A stretch of 64,000 bases of DNA from Marinobacter sp050379415. GTDB taxonomy: Bacteria > Pseudomonadota > Gammaproteobacteria > Pseudomonadales > Oleiphilaceae. Both the position numbers and the translations under genes were made by a program. Below the pieces are notes generated by a model. It ran no database searches and was not told the DNA's origin. It saw nothing but the letters and a program-made list of their open reading frames with translations. Every line of letters begins with the position of its first letter. Within the stretch, counting starts at the first letter, position 1. Below, piece after piece: positions 1 through 8,408 of the stretch. The stretch spans positions 806,001-870,000 of the forward strand of contig NZ_JBNRLS010000002.1 in assembly GCF_050379415.1 (NCBI RefSeq), given 5' to 3'.

Positions 1-773
1 AACAGACCCACTGCCCCCAGCGGCAGTTCCACCCAGTCATCCGACCGGTTCAGCACCAGCCCCGGCGCACTGTCTGCCATACGCACCAACGTTCGCAGCA
101 ACCCGAGCTTGTAGGTGGAGAATTTGTTGTCATTGATAATGATATGCCGCAACGTGGGCAGCGCCCCGGTGCCATCATCCGGCAAGCGGTACACGGCGGT
201 TTCCCACCAGACATCTGCGCGCTTGAGTTGATCGGCACGGGCTGTATCGGGCAAAGGCACCGGCATAACCGCACGCTGGCGGGCGAAGCTGTCCAGCTCC
301 GCCTTGCTGACTTCATAAAACTGCCGCTCACCATCCCCCTGCCCGTGGCGCAAGGTGATCACCAACATGCCGGAGGGAGCCAACAGCTCCGTCAGAATGC
401 GGAACGCGCGCTCCCGGGAGCCGGGCGGAAGGTGCATCCAGACGGCAGACACCAGCACCAGATCAAACCGGTAACTGAGTTTGCGGATTTCACTCAGGTC
501 CGGCAGGGAATCATCCACCCACTGGATACTGCGGTGGGCCGTTGCTGCTTCGCCCAGGCGGCGCAGTTCAGCCGCCGGCTCCACTGCTACAACATCCCAG
601 CCACGCTCCGCCAGTGCCAGAGCATCTCGGCCACTGCCCGCGCCCACATCCAGAGCCAGACCGCTTTTCTTGTCCAAGTAGGGAAGCCAGTCGCTGTGGA
701 CCTGTTCGAAGGTCAGGGACTGGTATTGGGTGAAGAATTCCTGGGCGTTTTTGTTGTAGGGGGCGTACGTCAT
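1..773 (-). CDS. class I SAM-dependent methyltransferase (C-terminus outside window)
   Basis: The frame read from the ATG at 773 stays open to the window edge (about 257 residues), so the C-terminus is missing. The N-terminus has the motif NAQEFF, and the SAM-binding motif I reads LDVGAGSGRDALALAERGWD at about residues 40-59, followed by an acidic VAVEP strand. A post-motif stretch VLVSAVWMHLPP suits a TehB or Methyltransf_25-type small-molecule or protein methyltransferase. The substrate cannot be read from sequence. The ATG overlaps the TGA of the upstream helicase gene by four bases (ATGA), so the two are probably co-translated. The low GC character matches the helicase gene and differs from the housekeeping genes that start at 4148. 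It may belong to a defence-like or DNA-processing module. Confidence 0.8.
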   Translation of the reverse strand, partial: MTYAPYNKNAQEFFTQYQSLTFEQVHSDWLPYLDKKSGLALDVGAGSGRDALALAERGWDVVAVEPAAELRRLGEAATAHRSIQWVDDSLPDLSEIRKLSYRFDLVLVSAVWMHLPPGSRERAFRILTELLAPSGMLVITLRHGQGDGERQFYEVSKAELDSFARQRAVMPVPLPDTARADQLKRADVWWETAVYRLPDDGTGALPTLRHIIINDNKFSTYKLGLLRTLVRMADSAPGLVLNRSDDWVELPLGAVGL

Positions 774-3700
774 GCTACTGCCAACTTTGCAGCCTGTTGC
801 CACATAAAGTTTGGCATAGGCGTACGGAGTTTCCATGTAATGCTCATTGGCCGAGAACCAGTATGAGACACGTAGTCGACCTCGCCGTAGTTAACATATC
901 CCGCGGTCCGACCATACTGATCTTTTACTTGCTCCCTCACAAATAAGAAGATCCGCTTCTTCAAGACACCATGATAGATGTAATCCTTGCCTCGTCCACT
1001 CTCAGGATGAGAAGGATTCTGCGATTGCCAATGAAATAGCTCTTCATTGATTGCGTAATCGTGGTACATCGTTGTTGGTGAAAACTGCTTTTCATTTTTA
1101 TCTAAAGTAACGAATAGCAGTATGTAGTTCCGATCCGGAATTACAAACACCCCCTCCTGGGATGCGGACTGGGCACTAAAAGTGGCCGCGCCAAAGCCTA
1201 CCAGGATCTGCTCTCTGGAATAACGCGCATGAAGACGCAAAGGCACTTGCTGCAAATCCGGCATGACTGGTTGCTCATGCTTGGTTTGCGCCAATTTCCA
1301 ATCGAGCACATCAGACAGCTCTTGCTTTAGCCCCAGATTGTTGACTTCGGCCAAGCTTTGGGAAAGTGACTCAAACCCCAACGCAGGTCCAGCTTTTTGC
1401 CATAAATCGTAATGACACATCAGTGCCCAACGACTTTCTGCCTGGTCCCAAACAAAGCCCACATGGCACAACTTTTTAAGGAAAAGCAGGTATTGATGAT
1501 CGTCACAAATCAAAATCCGATTGAAGATCGCCTTTTTCGCCAGTTTGAACGGCGACTCATCAACAATGTCCTCATCCTTGGCTTTACTGACCAGCTCTGA
1601 CCAACTGCCCCGCTTATACAACTCATTGAGATCAATGTGTGGATGCTGAATTAAAAAGTTCTTCAGTGTCAGCGGCTGCGTTGAATGCTGAGGAAACTGG
1701 CGAACCAGTGACACCAGACGCTTCATCGTCAAAGTGGCCTGTCGAATGTTACTGAGCACCATCTCCTGGGTTTTCTTGGTCAGCTCAATCCGACAACCCA
1801 ACGGCGCATGAGGGAAGCCTTGTTTCAGTTCGTCGGTGATCGAACGTTCAGATTTACCCACCAATGCCCTGAATTTATTCGCAAAATCATACTCGGGCCT
1901 CGAGTTACCAACAAAATCCAGGACTGTGCAGCAGTCTTTACTATCTGCCAAACGCAGACCGCGGCCAAGTTGCTGCAAGAAAATGGTCAAACTCTCCGTT
2001 GGGCGCAGAAACAGCAAGGTGTCAACTTCCGGAATGTCGATGCCTTCGTTGAAGATATCGACGACACACAACACGTTGATCTGCCCTGAACGAATGGCTT
2101 GTTGTTTTTGCTGTCGTTCATGGCTGTTGTCACTGGTTAGCACATCAGCCCTGATGCCCTGAAATAGTAGCTGCTGGACCATAAAGTTCGCGTGATCGCG
2201 GCTTACACAGAATGCCAACGCCTTCATGGCTTCTATATCGGTGACGATTTCCTGCAGACTGCGCAGAATTTTCCTCACACGGTCATGATTGTGCGTGTAA
2301 AGGTTTGTCAGCTGAACGGGATCGTAACGACCACGATTCCAGGGAATGGTGCGAAGGTCGGTGTCATCATCAATCCCGAAGTATTGGAATGGGCAAAGGT
2401 GGCGACGGTTGATTGCTTCTGGCAAGCTAAGCTCTGCCGCAATTACGCCGCCAAAGTCACTCAAAATATCGCCACCATCATGCCGCTCTGGCGTGGCCGT
2501 TAGCCCCAATAGAATTAAAGGCGAGAAGTGCTCAAGTACCGCTCGGTAACTTGATGCGGCGATGTGGTGCACCTCGTCGATAACGATGTAGTCGTAGTAG
2601 TCCGGTGTCAGTTTCAGCTGATCCAGCTGGTTGTTTAATGTCTGGATGGATACAAATAATTGGCGGAAATGATCAGGGAGCTCCCCTCCTACCCATAGCT
2701 CACCAAAAGCGCCATTTCTCAATACTCCACGGTAAGCTTCGCGAGCCTGTCGCAAGATTTCTTCCCGGTGGGCAACAAATAAAAAATTTGCGTCAGGCTT
2801 TGCCTTCAAGAATCGGTGGAAGTCAAAGGCAGAGATTAATGTCTTACCGGTACCTGTGGCAGCCACCACAAGGTTTCGATAACGCTGGTGTACGTCCCGC
2901 TCCACAGAAAGCTGTTCCAGAATGTCCTTCTGGTGGGGAAACGGCGTAATATCAAAAAAATGCAATGCACCAGCATCGTCCTGTCCTCTTTGCTGCTTCA
3001 GCGCACGCTTGAGTTTTTCAGCACTTTCAGCCTGACCGTCAAACCGCTCAAATTCGTCTGATGCCCAATAGGTTTCAAAGGTACTGAGGGACTTATTGAT
3101 AATATGCGGAATTTCCTGAGACGTAATCTTCAGGTTCCATTCAAGCCCGTTGGTCAAAGCCGAGCGGGAGAGGTTTGATGATCCGATGTAGCCGGTGTGA
3201 TAACCCGAATTTCTGAGGAACAGATAGCTTTTGGCGTGCAGCCTCTCGCGCTCAGTGTTGTAACTCAGCCTCACTTCGGTATTCGGCAAGCTGGCCAAAT
3301 ACTCAACTGCCCTCGCATCTGTTGCGCCCATGTAGGATGTGGTGATGATTTTCAGCTCGCGACCACTGGCGGTAAAGGCTTCCAGTTCCTTCCTGAAAAT
3401 ACGAATCCCGGCCCATTTGATAAATGAAACCAGCCAGTAAATCTTGTCCGCTGACAGAATCTCGCGTTTCAATTCGGACTCGAGTGACAGGCCCGCATTA
3501 CTTCCCGAGAACAGCTCACTCTGGGTGAGCCCCGTGAGAGGGAAAATGTCTTCTACATATCGTTTTAGGTCAGCTGCAACAGGGTTCTCCAGCTCGTACA
3601 GAGCGGTCAGAATTTTTCCCTGGCTATCAAGAAGGTTCTCTTCCAGAAACCCGTCGTCCTGAATCTGACCCTTGAGCCACATCAGCAGTTGATTTGAAAG

Positions 3701-3901
3701 CTCAATTTGCTCTTGCAGTCGGTTTTCGCCCGTGGGAACTGACTCAATAGCAAACTCAAGAATATTAGACAGGAATCGAGACAACCACACCGACGCTTCC
3801 GCGCTGCTGAGCTGACGCTCGCCAACGTAGAACTTTTCCCGATCAAGGCGGCTCTCGATCAGCTTCGTAATTAGCTGCTCGTAAATGCCGGTTTGCTGCA
3901 T
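770..3901 (-). CDS. PLD-like nuclease / DEAD-box helicase / DUF3427 fusion protein
   Basis: This is a 1043-residue multidomain protein. A phospholipase-D-like domain at about 145-265 has the half-motif HAK (H223, K225) and GSSNLS near 241. A superfamily 2 helicase core follows, with Walker A ATGTGKT near 349, a DEVH box near 443, TATP near 469 and motif VI QLGRGLR near 645. The long C-terminal part resembles DUF3427 of large bacterial helicases. PLD-helicase fusions of this kind process nucleic acids and often occur in variable, defence-rich loci; that function is inferred here. The start could be GTG at 3904 or ATG at 3901. I prefer the ATG because it overlaps the stop of the upstream short frame (TGATG) and has AGGA eight bases before it. 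Codon use is more AT-rich than in downstream genes, which suggests transfer. Confidence 0.85.
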   Translation of the reverse strand: MQQTGIYEQLITKLIESRLDREKFYVGERQLSSAEASVWLSRFLSNILEFAIESVPTGENRLQEQIELSNQLLMWLKGQIQDDGFLEENLLDSQGKILTALYELENPVAADLKRYVEDIFPLTGLTQSELFSGSNAGLSLESELKREILSADKIYWLVSFIKWAGIRIFRKELEAFTASGRELKIITTSYMGATDARAVEYLASLPNTEVRLSYNTERERLHAKSYLFLRNSGYHTGYIGSSNLSRSALTNGLEWNLKITSQEIPHIINKSLSTFETYWASDEFERFDGQAESAEKLKRALKQQRGQDDAGALHFFDITPFPHQKDILEQLSVERDVHQRYRNLVVAATGTGKTLISAFDFHRFLKAKPDANFLFVAHREEILRQAREAYRGVLRNGAFGELWVGGELPDHFRQLFVSIQTLNNQLDQLKLTPDYYDYIVIDEVHHIAASSYRAVLEHFSPLILLGLTATPERHDGGDILSDFGGVIAAELSLPEAINRRHLCPFQYFGIDDDTDLRTIPWNRGRYDPVQLTNLYTHNHDRVRKILRSLQEIVTDIEAMKALAFCVSRDHANFMVQQLLFQGIRADVLTSDNSHERQQKQQAIRSGQINVLCVVDIFNEGIDIPEVDTLLFLRPTESLTIFLQQLGRGLRLADSKDCCTVLDFVGNSRPEYDFANKFRALVGKSERSITDELKQGFPHAPLGCRIELTKKTQEMVLSNIRQATLTMKRLVSLVRQFPQHSTQPLTLKNFLIQHPHIDLNELYKRGSWSELVSKAKDEDIVDESPFKLAKKAIFNRILICDDHQYLLFLKKLCHVGFVWDQAESRWALMCHYDLWQKAGPALGFESLSQSLAEVNNLGLKQELSDVLDWKLAQTKHEQPVMPDLQQVPLRLHARYSREQILVGFGAATFSAQSASQEGVFVIPDRNYILLFVTLDKNEKQFSPTTMYHDYAINEELFHWQSQNPSHPESGRGKDYIYHGVLKKRIFLFVREQVKDQYGRTAGYVNYGEVDYVSHTGSRPMSITWKLRTPMPNFMWQQAAKLAVA

Positions 3902-4014
3902 CACATAGGTCCTTTTTGATGCAACTCACCACAGACCTCATCCATGGCAACCTCAAAGGTGGACTCCACAAACGCTTCGGCGTTGTTGTCGTAATAGCCT
4001 AGCGTATCGGGCAT
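3901..4014 (-). pseudogene. 37-codon leader, remnant of a methyltransferase N-terminus
   Basis: A short frame begins with ATG at 4014, preceded by a good ribosome site (AAGGA nine bases upstream). It ends with TGA overlapping the helicase ATG. Its residues 5-27 include LGYYDNNAEAFVEST, which resembles the first residues of TehB/Methyltransf_25-type enzymes (a YY..NA..F signature) and is loosely like the start of the methyltransferase at 773. No catalytic motif follows. The simplest reading is a methyltransferase gene reduced by deletion to its first 30 or so codons, now serving as a translated leader for the helicase gene. A genuine small protein cannot be excluded. Confidence 0.5.
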
Positions 4015-4147
4015 GGGACAGTTTCCTTACTACTAATTCGTGCCGCATTGTTGTAAGCCAGGTTACCAGCAGGTCCTGAGATGGCCAAGTTGCATGATCT
4101 CGGGAATCGGTTAGCCTTGAAATCTCATTCAACCGCATTAGTGAACC

Positions 4148-4645
4148 ATGACCGAAAACAACAACTCCCCCTTCAAATTCCGCTTCCGAGTCCGCTACGG
4201 CGAGTGCGACGCCCAGGGCGTCGTCTTCAACGCCCGCTACGCCGACTTCGTGGACATTTCCGTTAACGAATACATCCGGGCCGTGTTCGGTGATTACCAG
4301 CGCCTGCTGGATCAGGATCTTGACGTCCAGGTGGTGAGTCTCACGGTGAACTGGAAAGCGCCTGCGCGGTTTGATGATGTGCTGGAAGCGAGGATTCATA
4401 CCGGGCGGATCGGCAACACATCGTTCACCCTGCACCTGGAGTTCTATCGCTACGGGGATGGCCAGTTCATCGCCGATGCGGACATCACCGATGTGATGAT
4501 CCGGTCATCCAGCATGTCCAAGGTGGTTATTCCGGATCATATCCGGGCGCAGCTTGAGGAAGGAGCTCCGGGAGTGCTGATCAGCCATGCCGGAGAGCAA
4601 GAGCCCGAATTAACCAGACGGGACACTGACAAGGATCGAACATGA
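4148..4645 (+). CDS. acyl-CoA thioesterase, hotdog (4HBT/YbgC-like) family
   Basis: This 165-residue protein has the 4-hydroxybenzoyl-CoA thioesterase signature RYGECDAQGVVFNARYADF near residues 16-34. The Asp in the ECDAQG turn is the expected catalytic acid. A single hotdog domain fills residues 8-135. Such enzymes hydrolyse acyl-CoA thioesters in the cytoplasm; the chain-length preference is not readable. Its stop overlaps the start of the next gene by four bases, so it is co-translated with a nitronate monooxygenase-type flavoenzyme. It is the first typical chromosomal gene after the AT-rich helicase block. Confidence 0.85.
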   Translation: MTENNNSPFKFRFRVRYGECDAQGVVFNARYADFVDISVNEYIRAVFGDYQRLLDQDLDVQVVSLTVNWKAPARFDDVLEARIHTGRIGNTSFTLHLEFYRYGDGQFIADADITDVMIRSSSMSKVVIPDHIRAQLEEGAPGVLISHAGEQEPELTRRDTDKDRT

Positions 4646-5667
4646 AAGACTTTCTCGGCATACAGCTTCCCATCATCCAGGCGCCCATGGCCGGCGTTCA
4701 GGATCACAGACTGGCTGCCGCCGTCTCGAATGCCGGAGGCCTGGGCTCCCTGCCCTGCGCCATGCTTAGCCCGGAGGCGCTTCGAACCGAGCTTCAGGCT
4801 CTCAAAGCGGCCACCGAAAAGCCCTTCAACCTGAACTTCTTCGCCCACACGCCGCCAACACCGGATGCGGACAGCGAGCGGAGGTGGCGTCAGGCGCTGG
4901 CGCCCTATTATCGGGAATTCGGCATTGATCCTGATCCCATACCTTCAGGGCCGGGCCGGATGCCATTCAATGAAGACGCTGCCGCTCTGGTGGAGGAATT
5001 CCACCCGGCGGTGGTGAGTTTCCATTTCGGACTGCCGGAGCCTGCCCTGGTTGAACGGGTGCGGAAGGCTGGCGCCAGGATCCTGTCGACCGCGACCACG
5101 GTGGAGGAGGCCCTCTGGCTGGAGCAGCACGGTGCCGACGCCATCATCGCCCAGGGTCTTGAGGCCGGTGGCCACCGCGGAATTTTCCTGACCAGGGACA
5201 TGACCACGCAGATGGGCACCTTTGCCCTGCTGCCGCAGATCGTCACCGCGGTGAAGGTACCGGTGATTGCTGCCGGCGGCATTGCCGATGCCCATGGTGT
5301 GAAAGCCGCGCTGGATCTTGGCGCAATCGCGGCCCAGGTGGGAACCGCGTTTTTGCTCTGCCCGGAGGCGACCACCAAACCGGTCCACCGGGAAGCACTG
5401 AAAAGCCCCCAGGCCCGGCATACCGCCATCACCAACCTGTTCTCCGGCGGCCCTGCCCGGGGCATTGTGAACCGTGTGATGCAGGAGCTGGGCCCGGTAT
5501 CCCCTGAGGCACCGGAGTTCCCCCTCGCCACCGGCGCCATTGCGCCACTTCGGGCTGCGGCTGAGGCGACCGGTTCCGGTGACTTTTCACCCTTGTGGTG
5601 TGGGCAGAACGCCTCAGGCTGCCGGGAAGCATCGGCGGCCGAGATTCTGGAACGGCTGGTTCCCTGA
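4642..5667 (+). CDS. nitronate monooxygenase-family FMN enzyme
   Basis: This 341-residue TIM-barrel protein is of the 2-nitropropane dioxygenase/NMO family. It starts with IQLPIIQAPMAGVQD, has the family motif QGLEAGGHRG near residue 175 (the His is the likely catalytic base), and has the phosphate-binding VPVIAAGGIAD near 210 and AAQVGTAFLLC near 230 for FMN. Class I NMOs oxidise alkyl nitronates such as propionate-3-nitronate and protect metabolism from them. The physiological substrate here is not certain. It is coupled to the thioesterase through an ATGA overlap. Length is normal for the family. Confidence 0.85.
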   Translation: MKDFLGIQLPIIQAPMAGVQDHRLAAAVSNAGGLGSLPCAMLSPEALRTELQALKAATEKPFNLNFFAHTPPTPDADSERRWRQALAPYYREFGIDPDPIPSGPGRMPFNEDAAALVEEFHPAVVSFHFGLPEPALVERVRKAGARILSTATTVEEALWLEQHGADAIIAQGLEAGGHRGIFLTRDMTTQMGTFALLPQIVTAVKVPVIAAGGIADAHGVKAALDLGAIAAQVGTAFLLCPEATTKPVHREALKSPQARHTAITNLFSGGPARGIVNRVMQELGPVSPEAPEFPLATGAIAPLRAAAEATGSGDFSPLWCGQNASGCREASAAEILERLVP

Positions 5668-5688
5668 ACATTTGCAAACAACAATATC

Positions 5689-5752
5689 CAGGGTTGGCCA
5701 ACTGGCAATGAGACTTCGCCAAAGCCTTACGGCAATCACCCTGCCAACCCTG
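5689..5752. repeat. 10-bp perfect inverted repeat spanning 64 bases upstream of dusA
   Basis: CAGGGTTGGC at 5689-5698 pairs with GCCAACCCTG at 5743-5752, with 44 bases between. It lies in the 146-base gap between the nitronate monooxygenase stop and dusA. No T-run follows, so it is not a simple terminator. It could be a long stem-loop in the dusA leader or a two-site operator. Confidence 0.35.
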
Positions 5753-5813
5753 TTAAACTACGGCGCTCAGATTTTCGTACTGACAACTGTTTTTCCGTAG
5801 ATAGGTTACTGCA

Positions 5814-6848
5814 ATGTCCGCAAACTCCACATTGGATGCCGCTCGCCACAACTCCGGCCCGTCCCGCCGCTTCTGCGTGGCCCCAATGATGGACTGGACC
5901 ACGCCGCATTTCCGCTACCTTGCCAGGATCCTGAGCCGGCGTGCCCTGCTGTATACAGAGATGGTGACCACCGGTGCCCTGATCCACGGCGACACCGAGC
6001 GATTCCTGCGCCATGATCCCTCCGAATATCCCCTGGCCCTGCAGCTTGGCGGCAGTGATCCGGGCGAGCTGGCTCACTGTGCGAAGCTGGCTGAGCAGTT
6101 CGGTTTCGACGAGGTGAACCTGAATGTTGGCTGCCCGAGTGACCGGGTCCAGAACAACATGATCGGTGCCTGCCTGATGGGCCATCCGGACAAGGTGGCC
6201 GAGGCGGTGGCGGCGATGATCGCCGCAACGAATTTGCCGGTGACGGTCAAGCACCGGATCGGCATCAATGGTCGGGAGTCCTGGGACGCGTTGTGCGAGT
6301 TCGTCGACAAGGTGGCCGCTGCCGGTTGCCGCACTTTCATCGTGCATGCCCGCATTGCGATTCTCGAAGGCCTCAGCCCCAAGGAGAACCGCGACATCCC
6401 GCCGCTGAAGTACGACTGGGTCTACCAGCTGAAGGAGCGGTACCCGCATCTGGAGATCATCATCAACGGCGGTATCAAGACCTTCGAGGAATGCCACGAG
6501 CATCTGCGCCACACCGATGGCGTGATGCTGGGCCGCGAGGCCTACCACAACCCGTGGTTACTGGCCGCTGTGGACACGGAGTTCTTTGGTGAGCCGGCAC
6601 CGGTGGCAAATCGCCATGAAGCTCTGCGGGCCATGTTCCCGTTCATCCAGCAGGAACTGGACCGGGGCGTGTATCTCACCCACATTTCCCGGCACATCAT
6701 GGGCCTGTTCCATGGCATGCCCGGCGGCCGCCAGTTCCGGCGCCATATCAGCGAGAATGCCCACAAGCCCGGCAGCGGTCTGGAAGTCATCCGGGCGGCC
6801 CTGGCCAAGGTCCGGGTGCCTGAGCCGGTGACTGTTGCCGAAAGCTAA
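5814..6848 (+). CDS. dusA: tRNA-dihydrouridine synthase A
   Basis: This 344-residue flavoenzyme reduces uridine in the D-loop of tRNA (U20/U20a in E. coli). It has the N-terminal FMN-site segment FCVAPMMDWT (20-29) and the DusA motif VNLNVGCPSDRVQ (101-113), with C107 as the catalytic acid. It also has the KHRIGI and IINGGIKT phosphate-binding segments. The reading frame is full length. dusA is a frequent insertion site for genomic islands, but both ends of this copy look intact and no integrase lies nearby. Confidence 0.95.
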   Translation: MSANSTLDAARHNSGPSRRFCVAPMMDWTTPHFRYLARILSRRALLYTEMVTTGALIHGDTERFLRHDPSEYPLALQLGGSDPGELAHCAKLAEQFGFDEVNLNVGCPSDRVQNNMIGACLMGHPDKVAEAVAAMIAATNLPVTVKHRIGINGRESWDALCEFVDKVAAAGCRTFIVHARIAILEGLSPKENRDIPPLKYDWVYQLKERYPHLEIIINGGIKTFEECHEHLRHTDGVMLGREAYHNPWLLAAVDTEFFGEPAPVANRHEALRAMFPFIQQELDRGVYLTHISRHIMGLFHGMPGGRQFRRHISENAHKPGSGLEVIRAALAKVRVPEPVTVAES

Positions 6849-6901
6849 CCTTTTGTTGTCTTGTTCCTGTCAGAACAGCCCGTTATTGTAGGGAAAACAC
6901 C

Positions 6902-6922
6902 GGCATCCCGGAGATGGATGCC
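6902..6922 (+). other. hairpin in the leader of tal
   Basis: GGCATCC (6902-6908) and GGATGCC (6916-6922) form a perfect seven-base stem with a seven-base loop containing GGA. It lies 33 bases upstream of the tal ATG and has no T-run. A GGA in a hairpin loop resembles CsrA/RsmA target geometry, but one site alone is weak evidence. Confidence 0.3.
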
Positions 6923-6954
6923 TGAAACAACGTACAACCGGGACGACAGGACGA

Positions 6955-7920
6955 ATGACCAGCAAGCTTGACCAACTGAAAACCATGACCACCGTGGTAG
7001 CCGACACGGGCGATATCGAAGCCATCGCCAAGTGGCGCCCGGAAGATGCCACCACCAACCCGTCGCTGCTGCTGAAGGCAGCCGCCTCCGAGGCCTATCG
7101 TCCGATGCTGGACAAGGCCGTGGCGGAAGCCCGGCGCCACGGTGGTTCCGATGCGGAACAGCTTACCGTAGCCACCGACATGCTGGCGGTACTGGCCGGC
7201 CGGGAAATCCTGAACCTGATCCCGGGTCTGGTATCCACCGAAGTGGACGCTCGCTTGTCCTTCGATACCGCCGGCACCCTGGAGCGGGCTCGCCGCCTGG
7301 TGGAGTTCTATGACCGCCAGGGCGTGGATACCAGCCGGGTGCTGATCAAGATTGCCTCCACCTGGGAAGGCATCCGCGCCGCCGAGCAGCTGGAGAAGGA
7401 AGGCATCCGCTGCAACCTGACTCTGCTGTTCTCTTTCATCCAGGCCGCGGCCTGTGCCCAGGCGGGCGCACACCTGGTTTCACCGTTCGTCGGTCGTATC
7501 CTGGACTGGCACCTGGCCAACAGCGGGCGGGACAGCTACCCGGCCCGCGAAGATCCGGGCGTACTCTCCGTCAGCAGGATCTACAATTACTACAAGGCCA
7601 ACGGCTTCGACACCGTGGTGATGGGCGCCAGCTTCCGCAACACCGGCGAGATCGAGATGCTGGCCGGTTGCGACAAGCTGACCATCAGCCCTGCCCTGCT
7701 GCAGGAACTGCAGGACGATGCCGGCGCCCTCGACCGGCAGCTGCGCCCGGACAACGCCAACACCAGCGACCGGTTCGGTTCCATTGATGAAAAACTGTTC
7801 CGCTGGGAGTCCAACGAGGATGCCATGGCCACCGAGAAGCTGGCTGATGGCATCCGCCGGTTCACCGCCGATCAGATTGAGCTGGAGAACCGGGTGCGCC
7901 AACTGGCCCGTGCGGCCTGA
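6955..7920 (+). CDS. tal: transaldolase (TalB type)
   Basis: This 321-residue enzyme transfers dihydroxyacetone units between sugar phosphates in the non-oxidative pentose phosphate pathway. The Schiff-base lysine is K132 in VLIKIASTWEGI, the same number as in E. coli TalB. Other family segments are DATTNPSLLL (31-40) and CNLTLLFSFIQA. Length and start fit the subclass 1 family. It lies between dusA and a TerB-like gene on the same strand. The only odd feature is the hairpin just before it. Confidence 0.96.
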   Translation: MTSKLDQLKTMTTVVADTGDIEAIAKWRPEDATTNPSLLLKAAASEAYRPMLDKAVAEARRHGGSDAEQLTVATDMLAVLAGREILNLIPGLVSTEVDARLSFDTAGTLERARRLVEFYDRQGVDTSRVLIKIASTWEGIRAAEQLEKEGIRCNLTLLFSFIQAAACAQAGAHLVSPFVGRILDWHLANSGRDSYPAREDPGVLSVSRIYNYYKANGFDTVVMGASFRNTGEIEMLAGCDKLTISPALLQELQDDAGALDRQLRPDNANTSDRFGSIDEKLFRWESNEDAMATEKLADGIRRFTADQIELENRVRQLARAA

Positions 7921-7947
7921 GTGATTCAACAACCGAAGTAACCGATC

Positions 7948-8394
7948 ATGATTGAGCGCCTGAAGAAACTGTTTGCCGTTCCCGAATCCGAGCCGGTCAA
8001 ACCGGACGCCCATCAGCTCGCGGTCGCCGCCACGGCCCTGATGGTGCAACTGTCCCGGGTGGACAACGACGAGGACGAGCGGGAACTGAAAACCATCGTG
8101 GACTGTGCCGTGAAGGCCCACCAGGTGACCCGTGAGGAAGCCGAAGAGATCCTGCAGGATGCCCTCGCCCACGCCGAAGATGCCACGTCACTGTACGAGT
8201 TTACCGGCCAGATCAACGATCATCTGGACCAGGACCAGAAACAGACCCTGCTGGAGAGCATCTGGCACGTGGCCCTGGCCGACGGGCGCATCGACAAATA
8301 TGAAGAACACCTTATTCGCCGCATGGCAGACCTGCTGCATCTTAACCACAGGGAATACATGCAGGCGCGGCACCGGGCCGAGGGGACCGGTTAA
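7948..8394 (+). CDS. TerB-like (tellurite resistance/DjlA N-terminal) helical protein
   Basis: This 148-residue all-helical cytoplasmic protein has the paired acidic segments typical of the TerB/COG4103 family: RVDNDEDERE near 38 and ALADGRIDKYEEHLIRRMADLL near 108, with hydrophobic helices between. Family members probably bind metal or act at membranes; no specific role is established. It starts 27 bases after tal, and its stop is 14 bases before the DAHP synthase start, so it is probably cotranscribed with both. No tellurite operon surrounds it. Confidence 0.8.
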   Translation: MIERLKKLFAVPESEPVKPDAHQLAVAATALMVQLSRVDNDEDERELKTIVDCAVKAHQVTREEAEEILQDALAHAEDATSLYEFTGQINDHLDQDQKQTLLESIWHVALADGRIDKYEEHLIRRMADLLHLNHREYMQARHRAEGTG

Positions 8395-8408
8395 TACAAG
8401 GAGATACC

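Noticed and set aside
5814..6848. Genomic-island insertion at dusA
   Set aside because: dusA is a known integration hotspot, but both ends are intact, neighbours are housekeeping genes and no integrase is present.
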